From contig NZ_JANYGQ010000009.1 in NCBI RefSeq assembly GCF_025359345.1, positions 124,001-188,000 of the forward strand: a stretch of 64,000 bases of DNA, read 5' to 3'. Of the stretch, positions 18,070 through 26,501 are shown piece after piece. Under the pieces are notes generated by a model. It was not told the DNA's origin, ran no database searches, and worked only from the letters and a program-made list of their open reading frames with translations. Both the position numbers and the translations under genes were made by a program. Source of the DNA: Mucilaginibacter sp. (lineage in GTDB: Bacteria; Bacteroidota; Bacteroidia; Sphingobacteriales; Sphingobacteriaceae). The stretch's first letter is position 1, and each line of letters begins with the position of its first letter.

Positions 18070-18587
18070 TAATCCCCTGCCCTAACGCTGCGCTCGGTGA
18101 GTATCCTCAGTGCTTCGTCGTTAAATTCCTTTTCACTTTTGTAAAGCACGCTCACCTTTTCGGGGGGTAGTATTTTATAGAACTGGTCGCGGTAGCGTTT
18201 TTTAATGTCCACCAGTTTAGTTTCATATTCAAGATCAAGATCAACCTGCTTTGCACCATCGGTTGAGGCGCTTGAATTGTTTATTCTTTTAAGGATTTTT
18301 ACGGCGGTAAGCTCCTGGCTGTACTGGCGGTATAATGGCCAAAACGCCTTGGCTTCGGCTTGGGTCAAATCCAGGCGCTGGGCTAAAAAATTCTCTTTAA
18401 CCACCTGGATCCTTTTACCTCCGGCCGGTTTCACCTGCGTCCGTGTAGATCGCTGGTTAAACCGCTGAACAGGGCTTTGCACCTGGTTAAATGGCTGTAC
18501 AGGCACAAGTACACGGCGTTGCCCAAAGCCTTCGCGGCTAAGCACCATAACAACCAATACTAAAATATACCTTAACAGCTTACTCAT
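18069..18587 (-). CDS. Exported LTxxQ/Spy-like protein of an ECF sigma operon
   Basis: 172 residues. An N-terminal hydrophobic helix (LLRYILVLVVMVLSREGFG) acts as signal peptide or anchor. After a basic, Gln-rich linker comes a helical region with LTQAEAKAFWPLYRQYSQEL and PPEKVSVLYKSEKEF, reminiscent of Spy/CpxP-type periplasmic helical proteins. In Bacteroidota such genes often follow an ECF sigma factor gene, as here, where it is the last gene after sigma factor and membrane protein with a 9-bp gap. I infer that it takes part in envelope stress sensing with them. Confidence 0.65.
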   Translation of the reverse strand: MSKLLRYILVLVVMVLSREGFGQRRVLVPVQPFNQVQSPVQRFNQRSTRTQVKPAGGKRIQVVKENFLAQRLDLTQAEAKAFWPLYRQYSQELTAVKILKRINNSSASTDGAKQVDLDLEYETKLVDIKKRYRDQFYKILPPEKVSVLYKSEKEFNDEALRILTERSVRAGD

Positions 18588-18596
18588 CCTCCAATA

Positions 18597-19334
18597 TTAC
18601 TTAATTTTATTAACGTCCTGTTGCAGGGCATCCTCAAGGCTTTGATCATCTGCAGCAGCATCTGCAACTACAGCCTGCTGTGTGTCTGACGGGTCACTGT
18701 TTAACTCCAAATAGCTTTTTAAATCATCAACAGACACGCCTGAAAGCTGTTTGTGCAAAAAAGTACCGTTATGCTCAACAACCGAACCGGTAAGCTCGCT
18801 TAATAATATGCCGCCGCCAAGGGCAATTGTAACACAAGCTGCGGTAGCATATTTAAAAAAGTTCGATGCATATAACCTTCTAACAATTCCGCCACTGGGT
18901 TTAGCAGTGCCCTCGTTGACAGTTTTATTTAAAATGCTTTCGCTAAGCTTATCAAAATATCCCTCGGGCACCGCAAAATGTTCTGCCGGTTCGCCTAAGG
19001 CTTCTTCCACAAAAATGCGGCTTTGTATCTGCTGCTGCAGGTTATCAAAATAACCTTCGGGCACGGCAAAGCCATCTTCATCGCTGTTCAGCGCACTTTC
19101 TATTGCTATCCTGCTTTGTATATTACCGGTAAGTTCCTCAAAATATTTGTCGGGAACCGTAAAACCGTCTGAAAATCCCTTGCTTTTTAATTCATCTAAA
19201 TTCCTGAATGCTACAATCCGATCTCCGAGGTCGTCAAAATAACCGGCCGGCACTGTAAACGGATTAGCAGGATTAATCTGTTTAAGTGACACGTATTCGT
19301 TTAGCCAATCTTTATTTTCCATTTCACTCTTCAT
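18597..19334 (-). CDS. Putative anti-sigma-like membrane protein with four FxVPxxYF repeats
   Basis: 245 residues; the ATG at 19334 or an internal ATG at 19322 could be used. Four copies of F-x-V-P-x-x-Y-F-[DE]-[DNEK]-L begin at F26, F58, F89 and F120, spaced about 31 residues, all on the N-terminal cytoplasmic side. One membrane helix follows (~161-181), then a short acidic exterior tail. The position directly after the ECF sigma factor gene is where anti-sigma factors lie, but no zinc-type ZAS motif is present. I infer an anti-sigma or sigma-tethering role, which is untested. Confidence 0.65.
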   Translation of the reverse strand: MKSEMENKDWLNEYVSLKQINPANPFTVPAGYFDDLGDRIVAFRNLDELKSKGFSDGFTVPDKYFEELTGNIQSRIAIESALNSDEDGFAVPEGYFDNLQQQIQSRIFVEEALGEPAEHFAVPEGYFDKLSESILNKTVNEGTAKPSGGIVRRLYASNFFKYATAACVTIALGGGILLSELTGSVVEHNGTFLHKQLSGVSVDDLKSYLELNSDPSDTQQAVVADAAADDQSLEDALQQDVNKIK

Positions 19335-19385
19335 ATCTTACCTATAGATGGAACAAATTTCAAAAGGTTTAAAATTTATTTAAAT

Positions 19386-19940
19386 TTAATCTCTACCCAG
19401 TAAATGTGCCTCAATTTTTTTTACCGCAAGGTGAAAAGAGGCCTTCAACGCACCCACACTCGTCCCCAGCACCTGCGATATTTCTTCGTACTTCATGTCT
19501 TCGTAATACTTCATGTTAAATACCAGCTTCTGCTTTTCGGGCAGGGTTAACAAAGCCTCCTGTAGTTTACGTTGTGCTGCATCGCCGTTAAAGTAGGTAG
19601 AGTCGGCAAGCGTATCCGCCAGGTCATAAGGCATATCATCAAGCGATATGTTATTTTTTTGCTTCTTCTTATTCAGGAAGGTAATGCATTCGTTGGTTGC
19701 AATACGGTACATCCAGGTGTACAACTGCGCATCGCTGCGAAAGCCCGCCAGGTTTTTCCAAACCTTTATAAATATATCCTGCACAAGGTCGTCGGCATCA
19801 TCATGGTCAATTACCATGCGCCGTACGTGCCAGTATATTTTTTGCTGATATTTTTTTAGCAGCATGTTAAATGCCTCGTTCCGGGTTTTCTCGTCCTGGA
19901 ACTTGCTTAAAATCTCTGCGTCGTCAACCTCTATTGGCAT
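19386..19940 (-). CDS. ECF RNA polymerase sigma factor (sigma-70 family, region 2 and 4)
   Basis: 184 residues. Region 2 is ~25-95 with DADDLVQDIFIKVWKNL and WMYRIATNECITFLNKKK. Region 4 is ~125-180 with LPEKQKLVFNMKYYEDMKYEEI and a helix-turn-helix at LGTSVGALKASFHLAVKKI. It is the first gene of a three-gene unit with the FxVP-repeat membrane protein and the Spy-like protein, a usual order in this phylum. Its targets are not visible here. Confidence 0.93.
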   Translation of the reverse strand: MPIEVDDAEILSKFQDEKTRNEAFNMLLKKYQQKIYWHVRRMVIDHDDADDLVQDIFIKVWKNLAGFRSDAQLYTWMYRIATNECITFLNKKKQKNNISLDDMPYDLADTLADSTYFNGDAAQRKLQEALLTLPEKQKLVFNMKYYEDMKYEEISQVLGTSVGALKASFHLAVKKIEAHLLGRD

Positions 19941-20022
19941 GTAACAATAATTAATCGTTAATTTTTATTAGCTGCTTATTATTTATCAAAACAATAATAA
20001 TACTTTTCTTAAATAATTCGTG

Positions 20023-20484
20023 CTATTGCAGTAAATCAAGTACCTGCTGTGATGAGTTTTTCGTATCAACCTTTTCAATTATTTTGCTGATGTTGCCATC
20101 GGCACCAATAATAAAAGTTTTACGTGCAGTACCCATATACTTTTTTCCGTACATATTTTTCTCAACCCAAACACCGTAAGCCTCATTAATGTTTTTATCT
20201 ACATCGGCAATCAGCGGGAAAGGCAGGCTATACTTGGTTTCAAATTTCTTATGCGATTTTTCGGTATCGGTACTAACGCCTATCACCTGGAACCCTTTCC
20301 CCAGCATTGACTGGTAATTGTCCCTGAAACTGCAGGCCTCGGCAGTGCAGCCCGGGGTATCGTCTTTAGGATAAAAATAAAGGATTACATTTTTGCCTAT
20401 AAAATCCGATAATGACACGGCTTTGCCGTTTTGGTCGTTCGCGGTAAAGTCCGGTGCCTTATCGCCTTCTTGAAGTGTTGCCAT
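20023..20484 (-). CDS. bcp: Thioredoxin-dependent peroxiredoxin (bacterioferritin comigratory protein type)
   Basis: 153 residues. Peroxidatic Cys46 and resolving Cys51 stand in the Bcp/PrxQ motif DDTPGCTAEACSFRD, with YFYPKD before it. It reduces hydrogen peroxide and organic peroxides using thioredoxin (trxA lies in this window at 7255). Its ATG follows the M23 peptidase gene stop by 2 bp, so the two are probably cotranscribed. Confidence 0.95.
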   Translation of the reverse strand: MATLQEGDKAPDFTANDQNGKAVSLSDFIGKNVILYFYPKDDTPGCTAEACSFRDNYQSMLGKGFQVIGVSTDTEKSHKKFETKYSLPFPLIADVDKNINEAYGVWVEKNMYGKKYMGTARKTFIIGADGNISKIIEKVDTKNSSQQVLDLLQ

Positions 20485-20486
20485 GT

Positions 20487-22205
20487 TTAACGGGTAAATG
20501 TTGCTGTGAAATTTTTACTGTTGTTTTTATAATCGGTAACAGTTAATTCAAATATATGTTTACCGGGTGCAATATCGGCATTAAAGCTATAACGCAGAAC
20601 TTTTGTTTTAAAATCCCATTCCATCAGCACCCACTTGCCATCAATTTTACCCATGTATGTTTTTATGCCCGAAAGGTTATCACCTATTCTGAAATATATC
20701 CCTTTAGCCGAAGCCAAATTAGCACCATCTTTGATGTTTGCCGGTACAATCGTTGGCGGAACGGTGTCTATCTTTATAAAAAAATCCCCGAAAGTATGAG
20801 GCTGGGCTTTAATGTAGCCATCCTGGAACGTTCCGACAGCCATAGCACCCTCGGTACTCACAATTACAGCTTTATCAGCAAATTTACCAATGCTGCTGTC
20901 GGGTTTTATCCAAAGGTCGTAGTTGTCGTGTATAGGAGTAAACCTGTTATGGATGGCATAGGTAGCCGAAAAAGCACCGGGGCGCCTTGGTAGTACCGCG
21001 TAAGTGAAATTCAAATCGTCGTAAAGGTTGCCCGGCTTAACCTGCACCTTCACTTTATCGCTGTTAAATTCGTTTACTTTATCGTAATGAAATAGATTGC
21101 CCGCCGCTTTAAATACTTGCGCATTGGCTTCGACACGGCCAGATTTTACCTTTAGCGTTAACGTCGACGTGTTTCCGGCAACGTCCTTAACAACATAATC
21201 CACATCGTGCACTTCGCCATCGTTGAAAGTAATTATCCCCCGGTTTACTGATTGCGGGTAGAGCGAGATTTTACTACCGGGCAAAATAAAACACTTTTGC
21301 ACCCAGCGGCGGGTTTTCATCAGTTCAGGGTAATCAATATAAGCGTTTATGGCATGTGTTTGGTCGAACGCGAAGCGCTCAACGGCAAAAGTGTACACCG
21401 TTTTGCCGTCTATTTTCAACTCGCACGAGTAAATGCCATTGTGATTTGGCGATACACTGGTCATATCGGTAGTGCTTAAGCCAAAGCCTATTTGCCCGGT
21501 TAAGTTTAATATTTGTGGTTTTGCTAAACGGTAACTTCCGTTGCTGCCGGTAACTGCCAAAAACTGGCGCGGAGTTTTTTCGCTGAACGGATTGCCGTCC
21601 AAATGATAAATACCAACAGATGTAATTGCCGGCGGTATTTTGTCAGGAATGGTTAAACCGAACAATTGAGGGTTAACGGTTTCTTCCGTTTGCGTGTCCC
21701 TTATTTCAAAGTGCAGGTGGGGACCAGCAGATGCCCCCTCGTTGCCCGACATGGCGATAACATCGCCCTGGCAAACCAGCATTTGCAATGGATCGAGCTT
21801 AAAATCAACCTCGAAGCTTTGCTGTTTGTATTGTTCGTCGCGTATCAGCTTTTCCATAGCCGGGGTAAACGTTTTCACGTGCCCGTAAACCGTAGTATAG
21901 CCATTTGGATGAGTGATGTAGATGGCGTGTCCGAAGCCGCCAAACTGTATCCGCAGACGCGATACATAGCCATCGTAAGCAGCATACACCGGGTAGCCGG
22001 TAGTTTGATTAGTTTTAAAATCGAGCCCTGAATGAAAATGAGCTCCCCGTAATTCGCCGAACGAACCGGCTGTAGATGGCGGTAAATCAAGCGGGTAACG
22101 AAAAAAACGTTGAGGGTATTGGTGGAGTTGTATTGGACTTTGAGCCAGCACATTAAAACAACAGCAGGAAATTATTAAGAGGGTAACGATATACTTTTTG
22201 CTCAT
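20487..22205 (-). CDS. M23 family (LytM-type) metallopeptidase, exported
   Basis: 572 residues with a signal peptide (VTLLIISCCCFNVLAQ). The LytM domain spans ~45-195. Zinc ligands are H58 and D62 in GAHFHSGLDF and the HLHFEIRD motif; the intervening GGFGHAIYITHPNGYTTVYGH is typical. The remaining ~370 residues are beta-rich, with PVNRG-like and Ig-like stretches (PPTIVPANIKDGANLASAK, SAKGIYFRIGDNLSGI), suggesting substrate or surface binding. It probably cuts peptidoglycan peptides in the periplasm. A 17-bp tandem repeat lies just upstream. Confidence 0.88.
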   Translation of the reverse strand: MSKKYIVTLLIISCCCFNVLAQSPIQLHQYPQRFFRYPLDLPPSTAGSFGELRGAHFHSGLDFKTNQTTGYPVYAAYDGYVSRLRIQFGGFGHAIYITHPNGYTTVYGHVKTFTPAMEKLIRDEQYKQQSFEVDFKLDPLQMLVCQGDVIAMSGNEGASAGPHLHFEIRDTQTEETVNPQLFGLTIPDKIPPAITSVGIYHLDGNPFSEKTPRQFLAVTGSNGSYRLAKPQILNLTGQIGFGLSTTDMTSVSPNHNGIYSCELKIDGKTVYTFAVERFAFDQTHAINAYIDYPELMKTRRWVQKCFILPGSKISLYPQSVNRGIITFNDGEVHDVDYVVKDVAGNTSTLTLKVKSGRVEANAQVFKAAGNLFHYDKVNEFNSDKVKVQVKPGNLYDDLNFTYAVLPRRPGAFSATYAIHNRFTPIHDNYDLWIKPDSSIGKFADKAVIVSTEGAMAVGTFQDGYIKAQPHTFGDFFIKIDTVPPTIVPANIKDGANLASAKGIYFRIGDNLSGIKTYMGKIDGKWVLMEWDFKTKVLRYSFNADIAPGKHIFELTVTDYKNNSKNFTATFTR

Positions 22206-22218
22206 TAACGTTTTTTTC

Positions 22219-22253
22219 TTTCGGACTTTACTGACTTTTCGGACTTTACTGAC
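22219..22253. repeat. Tandem repeat, two 17-bp copies (TTTCGGACTTTACTGAC)
   Basis: Two identical copies at 22219-22235 and 22237-22253, period 18, lie between the M23 peptidase start and the FAH-family gene stop. Confidence 0.85.
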
Positions 22254-22261
22254 TTCTAAAT

Positions 22262-22873
22262 CTACTTCACTAAAAAGTCAAGCATCTTTTCATCTTCGAG
22301 GTAGCCTTCCAGCCTGTCGCCAACATTTACTTTACCAACGCCCTGTGGTGTGCCGGTATAAATCAGGTCGCCTTTTTTTAGGGTGATGTATTTTGACACA
22401 AAGGCAATGATGTACTCAAACGAAAAAAGCATATGCGAAGTATTGCCCTTTTGCCTGGTTTCTCCATTAACATCAAGCTTAAAGTTTATGTTTTTCAAAT
22501 CGGCAAATTGTGATTTTGAAACAAAGCTGCTTACCGGTGCCGAGCCATCAAATGCTTTGGCCAGTTCCCATGGCAGCCCCTTTTCCTTGTGTTTTGATTG
22601 TATATCGCGTGCAGTAAAATCAACGCCAAGGCCAACTTCTTCAAAGTAATTTTGTGCAAATTGCTCGCTGATGTGCTTACCTTCTTTGCTAATTTTTATC
22701 ACTATCTCAATTTCGTGATGAATGTCTTCCGAGAAATCAGGATGATAAAAAGGTTTGTTCTCCTTCAGTAAAGCAGTTTCCGGCTTCATAAATATTACCG
22801 GCACACCCGGAACAGGATTGTTCAGTTCCTTGGCATGCTCGGCATAGTTGCGGCCTATGGCAATTATTTTCAT
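22262..22873 (-). CDS. Fumarylacetoacetate hydrolase (FAH) family protein
   Basis: 203 residues. It shows the FAH/2-hydroxyhepta-2,4-dienedioate isomerase core: AIGRNYAEHAKEL at the N-terminus, IFMKPETALL, the metal site HHEIEIVIKIS (E-x-E), GVDFTARDIQ and GDLIYTGTPQGVG. Members hydrolyse or isomerise beta-diketo acids; short bacterial forms are often acylpyruvases or oxaloacetate decarboxylases. The reaction here is not decided by sequence alone. Confidence 0.88.
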   Translation of the reverse strand: MKIIAIGRNYAEHAKELNNPVPGVPVIFMKPETALLKENKPFYHPDFSEDIHHEIEIVIKISKEGKHISEQFAQNYFEEVGLGVDFTARDIQSKHKEKGLPWELAKAFDGSAPVSSFVSKSQFADLKNINFKLDVNGETRQKGNTSHMLFSFEYIIAFVSKYITLKKGDLIYTGTPQGVGKVNVGDRLEGYLEDEKMLDFLVK

Positions 22874-22890
22874 AACGCCTAAATTAAACT

Positions 22891-22980
22891 AAGATTTATA
22901 GGATTTTTCACAATTTTTTATTTTTTTCAAAGGCGTTCAAGAAGACTTCGCCGTTGAAAGATTTTAGGATTTTTTTATTG
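22891..22980. repeat. Word repeat (AGATTTnTAGGATTTTT)
   Basis: Two direct copies, at 22891-22911 and 22956-22980, in the spacer between the FAH-family gene and the toxin gene. The words resemble those at 47121-47206. Confidence 0.5.
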
Positions 22981-23001
22981 TAGAGCCATTCAATTTGTCT
23001 G

Positions 23002-23301
23002 TTACAAAAGCAATCTTTCGGGATTTTGCCGGTTATCCCAAAACACTAAAAGTTCGATATGGTCTGTCCTAATCCTATAAAATAAACTCACCTGTTTTAC
23101 AATGACACATTTGTGTATATCTGCAGCTTTTGAATATGGATAAAGAAGTGGATTATTACTGATATGCTGTAACACGATTTCGGTTCGTTCGATAAATGTT
23201 GTTATTTCCTTTATCGTCCATTCCTCATTAAGGTACTCAAGCGTATTTGCAAAAGTAATTTTGGCCCGTGGCGACCAAATGATAGAAGAAGATTGTATCA
23301 T
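23002..23301 (-). CDS. ParE/RelE-type toxin
   Basis: 99 residues with the ParE/RelE fold pattern: IIWSPRAKITFANTLEYL at the N-terminus, a helix ending NNPLLYPYS, the strand CVIVKQVSLFYRI and a C-terminal LLVFWDNRQNPERL. It overlaps the antitoxin gene by 4 bp (ATGA) downstream, the usual arrangement. By analogy it acts on gyrase or on translation; which cannot be told. Confidence 0.85.
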   Translation of the reverse strand: MIQSSSIIWSPRAKITFANTLEYLNEEWTIKEITTFIERTEIVLQHISNNPLLYPYSKAADIHKCVIVKQVSLFYRIRTDHIELLVFWDNRQNPERLLL

Positions 23302-23531
23302 TTACCTAAAAAGCGACTCTTCATTTCAGCCATCACCTCGTTGTGGGGAATACCTTCGCCCCTATCAAGTTCAGCTTTGGCGATATTGATAGCTTGTTTC
23401 GCTTCAGACGGAAGTTCGTCCCAAAAGTCATCATCCGATAACCCAACTAACGATTTTATTTCGTTAAGCAAAAAATCGTCGTCACTTTGAATAATTTTTT
23501 CAGCTATCTGTTGTTTTATTACGATGTCCAT
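23298..23531 (-). CDS. Antitoxin of a ParE/RelE-type module
   Basis: 77 residues, acidic, with an amphipathic N-terminus and a conserved-looking LSDDDFWDELPSEAKQAI stretch followed by GIPHNEVMAEMKSRF. The last motif is shared by many small Bacteroidota antitoxins preceding ParE genes. No clear DNA-binding domain is visible, but such proteins normally neutralise the toxin and repress their own promoter. It is translated just ahead of the toxin, with a 4-bp overlap. Confidence 0.82.
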   Translation of the reverse strand: MDIVIKQQIAEKIIQSDDDFLLNEIKSLVGLSDDDFWDELPSEAKQAINIAKAELDRGEGIPHNEVMAEMKSRFLGK

Positions 23532-23605
23532 ACTGAATAGTTTATGTAAAGATAGATAACTATTTCATCAAAAAATAATTGGAGAATTTGTTTGAGACAA
23601 GAACC

Positions 23606-24112
23606 TTAGTTAAGAACAAGTATCCTCTTAATCACCGACTCAGTACCGGCAACAATTTTCAAGAAATAGAAACCACGGCTCAATTTGCTATTTAGCTGGT
23701 AGTTGAAATTTCTTTCACCGGGTTCGGTGCGCTGGTTGTATAAAGTTACAATTTCGTTTCCCAGTACATCCATTACCTTGATGGTAACGGTTGAAGAACG
23801 CGAAATTTCATACTTTAAATTTATCTGGTCGGTAACCGGGTTGGGGTAAACCTGTACGTTAGTTAAAAGCTTATCGTCGTTTTTTGTAACAGAAACTTTT
23901 GTGGTTGATATAACGGCCGGTTTTATCGGGGGCATTACCAAATGCAAACTATTTCTGAATGTTGGAGTTTTTGAAGCGTGCGGTCTTAAAAGATGAATGA
24001 TACTTGTATCGGTTTTTTGAAAGCTCATCGCGTTCGAAAAGGCAAAACTCATAAAGATTGCTATCGCAATTATTATGACCCGTGAATATTTATAGGTAGA
24101 TTTTTGCCTCAT
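23606..24112 (-). CDS. Small exported protein consisting mainly of a T9SS type A sorting domain
   Basis: 168 residues. Residues ~10-30 are a signal sequence (VIIIAIAIFMSFAFSNAMSF). A ~50-residue linker follows. Residues ~85-168 match the type IX secretion C-terminal sorting domain: VYPNPVTDQINLKYEI, VMDVLGNEI, GERNFNYQL, LSRGFYFLKIV and the terminal VIKRILVLN. There is almost no cargo domain, which is odd because the sorting domain usually ends a large secreted protein. It could be a relic of a larger gene or a genuine small secreted protein. Confidence 0.85.
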   Translation of the reverse strand: MRQKSTYKYSRVIIIAIAIFMSFAFSNAMSFQKTDTSIIHLLRPHASKTPTFRNSLHLVMPPIKPAVISTTKVSVTKNDDKLLTNVQVYPNPVTDQINLKYEISRSSTVTIKVMDVLGNEIVTLYNQRTEPGERNFNYQLNSKLSRGFYFLKIVAGTESVIKRILVLN

Positions 24113-24127
24113 ACAGTATATTAATTA

Positions 24128-24135
24128 CAAAAGTA
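24128..24135 (-). promoter_or_regulatory. -7 box of the T9SS-domain gene
   Basis: TACTTTTG on the minus strand, 15 nt before the ATG at 24112. Confidence 0.5.
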
Positions 24136-24280
24136 TAAATAAAGCTGTCATCAATTTAAATACTTATCATTTTCTAATACATTTTAACAAAATTTAACAG
24201 TAGAAGGTTTAATTACTGCTCTAAATTTAACCTTTCTTTTGCTAATATTTATTATTTAATCAGTTAATTGTAATTTTTAA

Positions 24281-24288
24281 TACTTTTG
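24281..24288 (+). promoter_or_regulatory. -7 box of the kup gene
   Basis: TACTTTTG, 18 nt before the GTG start at 24307. No good -33 element at the expected distance. Confidence 0.5.
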
Positions 24289-24306
24289 GGGCTTTGAAAG
24301 TATAAC

Positions 24307-26259
24307 GTGTCGAATCATAAAGATCTGCAAAAACTAACGGCCGCGGGGCTGTTGATAAGTTTAGGAATAATTTACGGTGACATCGGTACCTCCCCACTGT
24401 ACGTATTCAAAGCCATAGTTGGCGATAGAACAATTTCTGAAACTTTAATATTAGGCGGCGTTTCGCTCATATTCTGGACGCTGACGCTTCAAACAACTTT
24501 AAAATACGTAGTAATTACACTACGTGCCGATAATAAAGGCGAGGGTGGCATTTTTTCGCTTTTCTCGTTAGTTAGGCGCCGCGCAAAGTGGCTTATAGTA
24601 CCTGCTGTTATTGGTGGTTGCGCATTGCTGGCCGATGGCATTATCACTCCTCCAATTACCATTTCATCGGCAATTGAAGGTTTGCAAACGTCGTTTCCGC
24701 ATTTGCATACTATGCCGATTGTTATAGCCATTATCATCTTCCTGTTTATTATACAGCAATTTGGCACGTCCCTGGTTGGTAAAGCTTTCGGACCTATGAT
24801 GTTTATTTGGTTTACCATGATGGGCGTTTTGGGGGTTGCTTTTATCATCCAGTCGCCAACAATATTTAAAGCGTTAAACCCTTACTATGCTTTTCAACTG
24901 CTTACAAGCCACGCACCCAGATCACACCCGCTAATAATTATTGGTGCAGTATTTTTATGTACCACCGGGGCCGAAGCTTTATATTCTGACCTTGGCCATT
25001 GCGGTCGTAAAAACATCCAGATAAGCTGGATATATGTGAAAACCTGCCTGGTTTTAAATTATCTTGGCCAGTCTGTTTGGCTATTGCAGCACAATGGTAA
25101 CGTGATGGATTTGAACCTGCATAATCCATTTTATGAAATTATGCCACCGTGGTTTTTGTATTATGGTATCGGTATCGCTACCGTTGCTGCCGTTATAGCC
25201 AGCCAGGCGTTGATATCGGGCTCGTTTACGTTAATTGCTGAGGCAGTACGCTTAAACTTATGGCCCAAAGTGCGTATTAACTATCCGTCGGAGCAGAAAG
25301 GGCAATTATATGTACCAAGCGTTAACTGGCTGCTTTGCGCCGGTTGCGTCGGAGTAGTATTGCTTTTTGAAGAATCGGCGAAGATGGAAGCTGCCTACGG
25401 TTTAAGTATCACTGTTGCAATGCTGATGACTACCATACTGGTAGCTAACTTTTTACGACGAAAAAAACTGCCAACCTATATCGTGGGTATATTCCTGGTG
25501 GTTTACCTGCTTATCGAGGGTACGTTCCTTACCGGTAACCTGGTTAAATTTGTAAATGGCGGCTGGTTTACCTTATCGGTTGGTTTCTTCCTGTTCACCA
25601 TTATGTGGACGTGGCACACCGCCCGTAAAATTCGTAACCGTTATGTTAAGTTTATCGAGATTGAAGACTACTTCAGCATACTTAAAGAGTTAAGCGATGA
25701 CGAAACCGTACCTAAATACGCATCGCAACTGGTTTATTTAACCAGCGCCAATTTTAATTCAGAAATCGAATCGAAAATAGTTTACTCCATTCTGCAGAAG
25801 CAACCCAAACGCGCCGATGTTTACTGGCTGGTGCACGTTGATGTGGTTGACGAGCCTTACAAAAAAGAATATGAGGTTGATTTCCTGGTGCCAAACAAGG
25901 TAATAAGGGTTGACTTTAAACTGGGTTTCAGAGTTGAGCAGCAGATAAACCTGCTGTTCAGGAAAGTGGTTGAGGACCTTGTTAAAAAAGGTGAAGTGGA
26001 TATTACCAGCACCTACAAATCATTAAACAAGCATAAAATTGTAGGCGATTTCAGGTTCGTTGTTATCGAGAAGGTTTTATCGCGCTCGCACAACTTATCG
26101 TTTTACGAAAGCTTTATCATGGCGTTTTATAAAGAGCTGAAAAAAATCAGCTTATCAGAAGAACGTGGCTTTGGGCTCGATTTAAGTTTTGTGACAGTTG
26201 AGAAAGTTCCGCTAATGCTTGCTGCCCCGGAGACTGTTGTAATACATAGGGTGCTTTAA
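24307..26259 (+). CDS. kup: KUP-family potassium uptake transporter
   Basis: 650 residues with a GTG start. The KUP hallmark GIIYGDIGTSPLYVFKAI is at residues ~20-37. About twelve membrane helices extend to ~430. Other conserved KUP segments are ADNKGEGGIFSLFSLVRRR, TTGAEALYSDLGHCGR and the Pro/Gly-rich NPFYEIMPPW. The hydrophilic C-terminal ~200 residues face the cytoplasm. It imports K+ with protons across the inner membrane. It stands alone, with a -7 box but no partner. Confidence 0.95.
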   Translation: MSNHKDLQKLTAAGLLISLGIIYGDIGTSPLYVFKAIVGDRTISETLILGGVSLIFWTLTLQTTLKYVVITLRADNKGEGGIFSLFSLVRRRAKWLIVPAVIGGCALLADGIITPPITISSAIEGLQTSFPHLHTMPIVIAIIIFLFIIQQFGTSLVGKAFGPMMFIWFTMMGVLGVAFIIQSPTIFKALNPYYAFQLLTSHAPRSHPLIIIGAVFLCTTGAEALYSDLGHCGRKNIQISWIYVKTCLVLNYLGQSVWLLQHNGNVMDLNLHNPFYEIMPPWFLYYGIGIATVAAVIASQALISGSFTLIAEAVRLNLWPKVRINYPSEQKGQLYVPSVNWLLCAGCVGVVLLFEESAKMEAAYGLSITVAMLMTTILVANFLRRKKLPTYIVGIFLVVYLLIEGTFLTGNLVKFVNGGWFTLSVGFFLFTIMWTWHTARKIRNRYVKFIEIEDYFSILKELSDDETVPKYASQLVYLTSANFNSEIESKIVYSILQKQPKRADVYWLVHVDVVDEPYKKEYEVDFLVPNKVIRVDFKLGFRVEQQINLLFRKVVEDLVKKGEVDITSTYKSLNKHKIVGDFRFVVIEKVLSRSHNLSFYESFIMAFYKELKKISLSEERGFGLDLSFVTVEKVPLMLAAPETVVIHRVL

Positions 26260-26501
26260 TATTGAGTTTTCCCGGCTTCAATTTGCATATCAACAATCTC
26301 AACTTTTAATAATTGCATATTTTCGCAAGGTTAAAACCACGGCAGTTGCACTAGTAACACGCTGCATTATTCAGGATTACTACAGATTTGAATAATATTT
26401 TTACTTTATTTGGAGTTTTAATGTAGGCTTTATTAAGTTTTTATTAATTTATGATAAACTTAATAAGCTGAATATTGTTAAGTTTTGAAAATATTAGCCC
26501 A

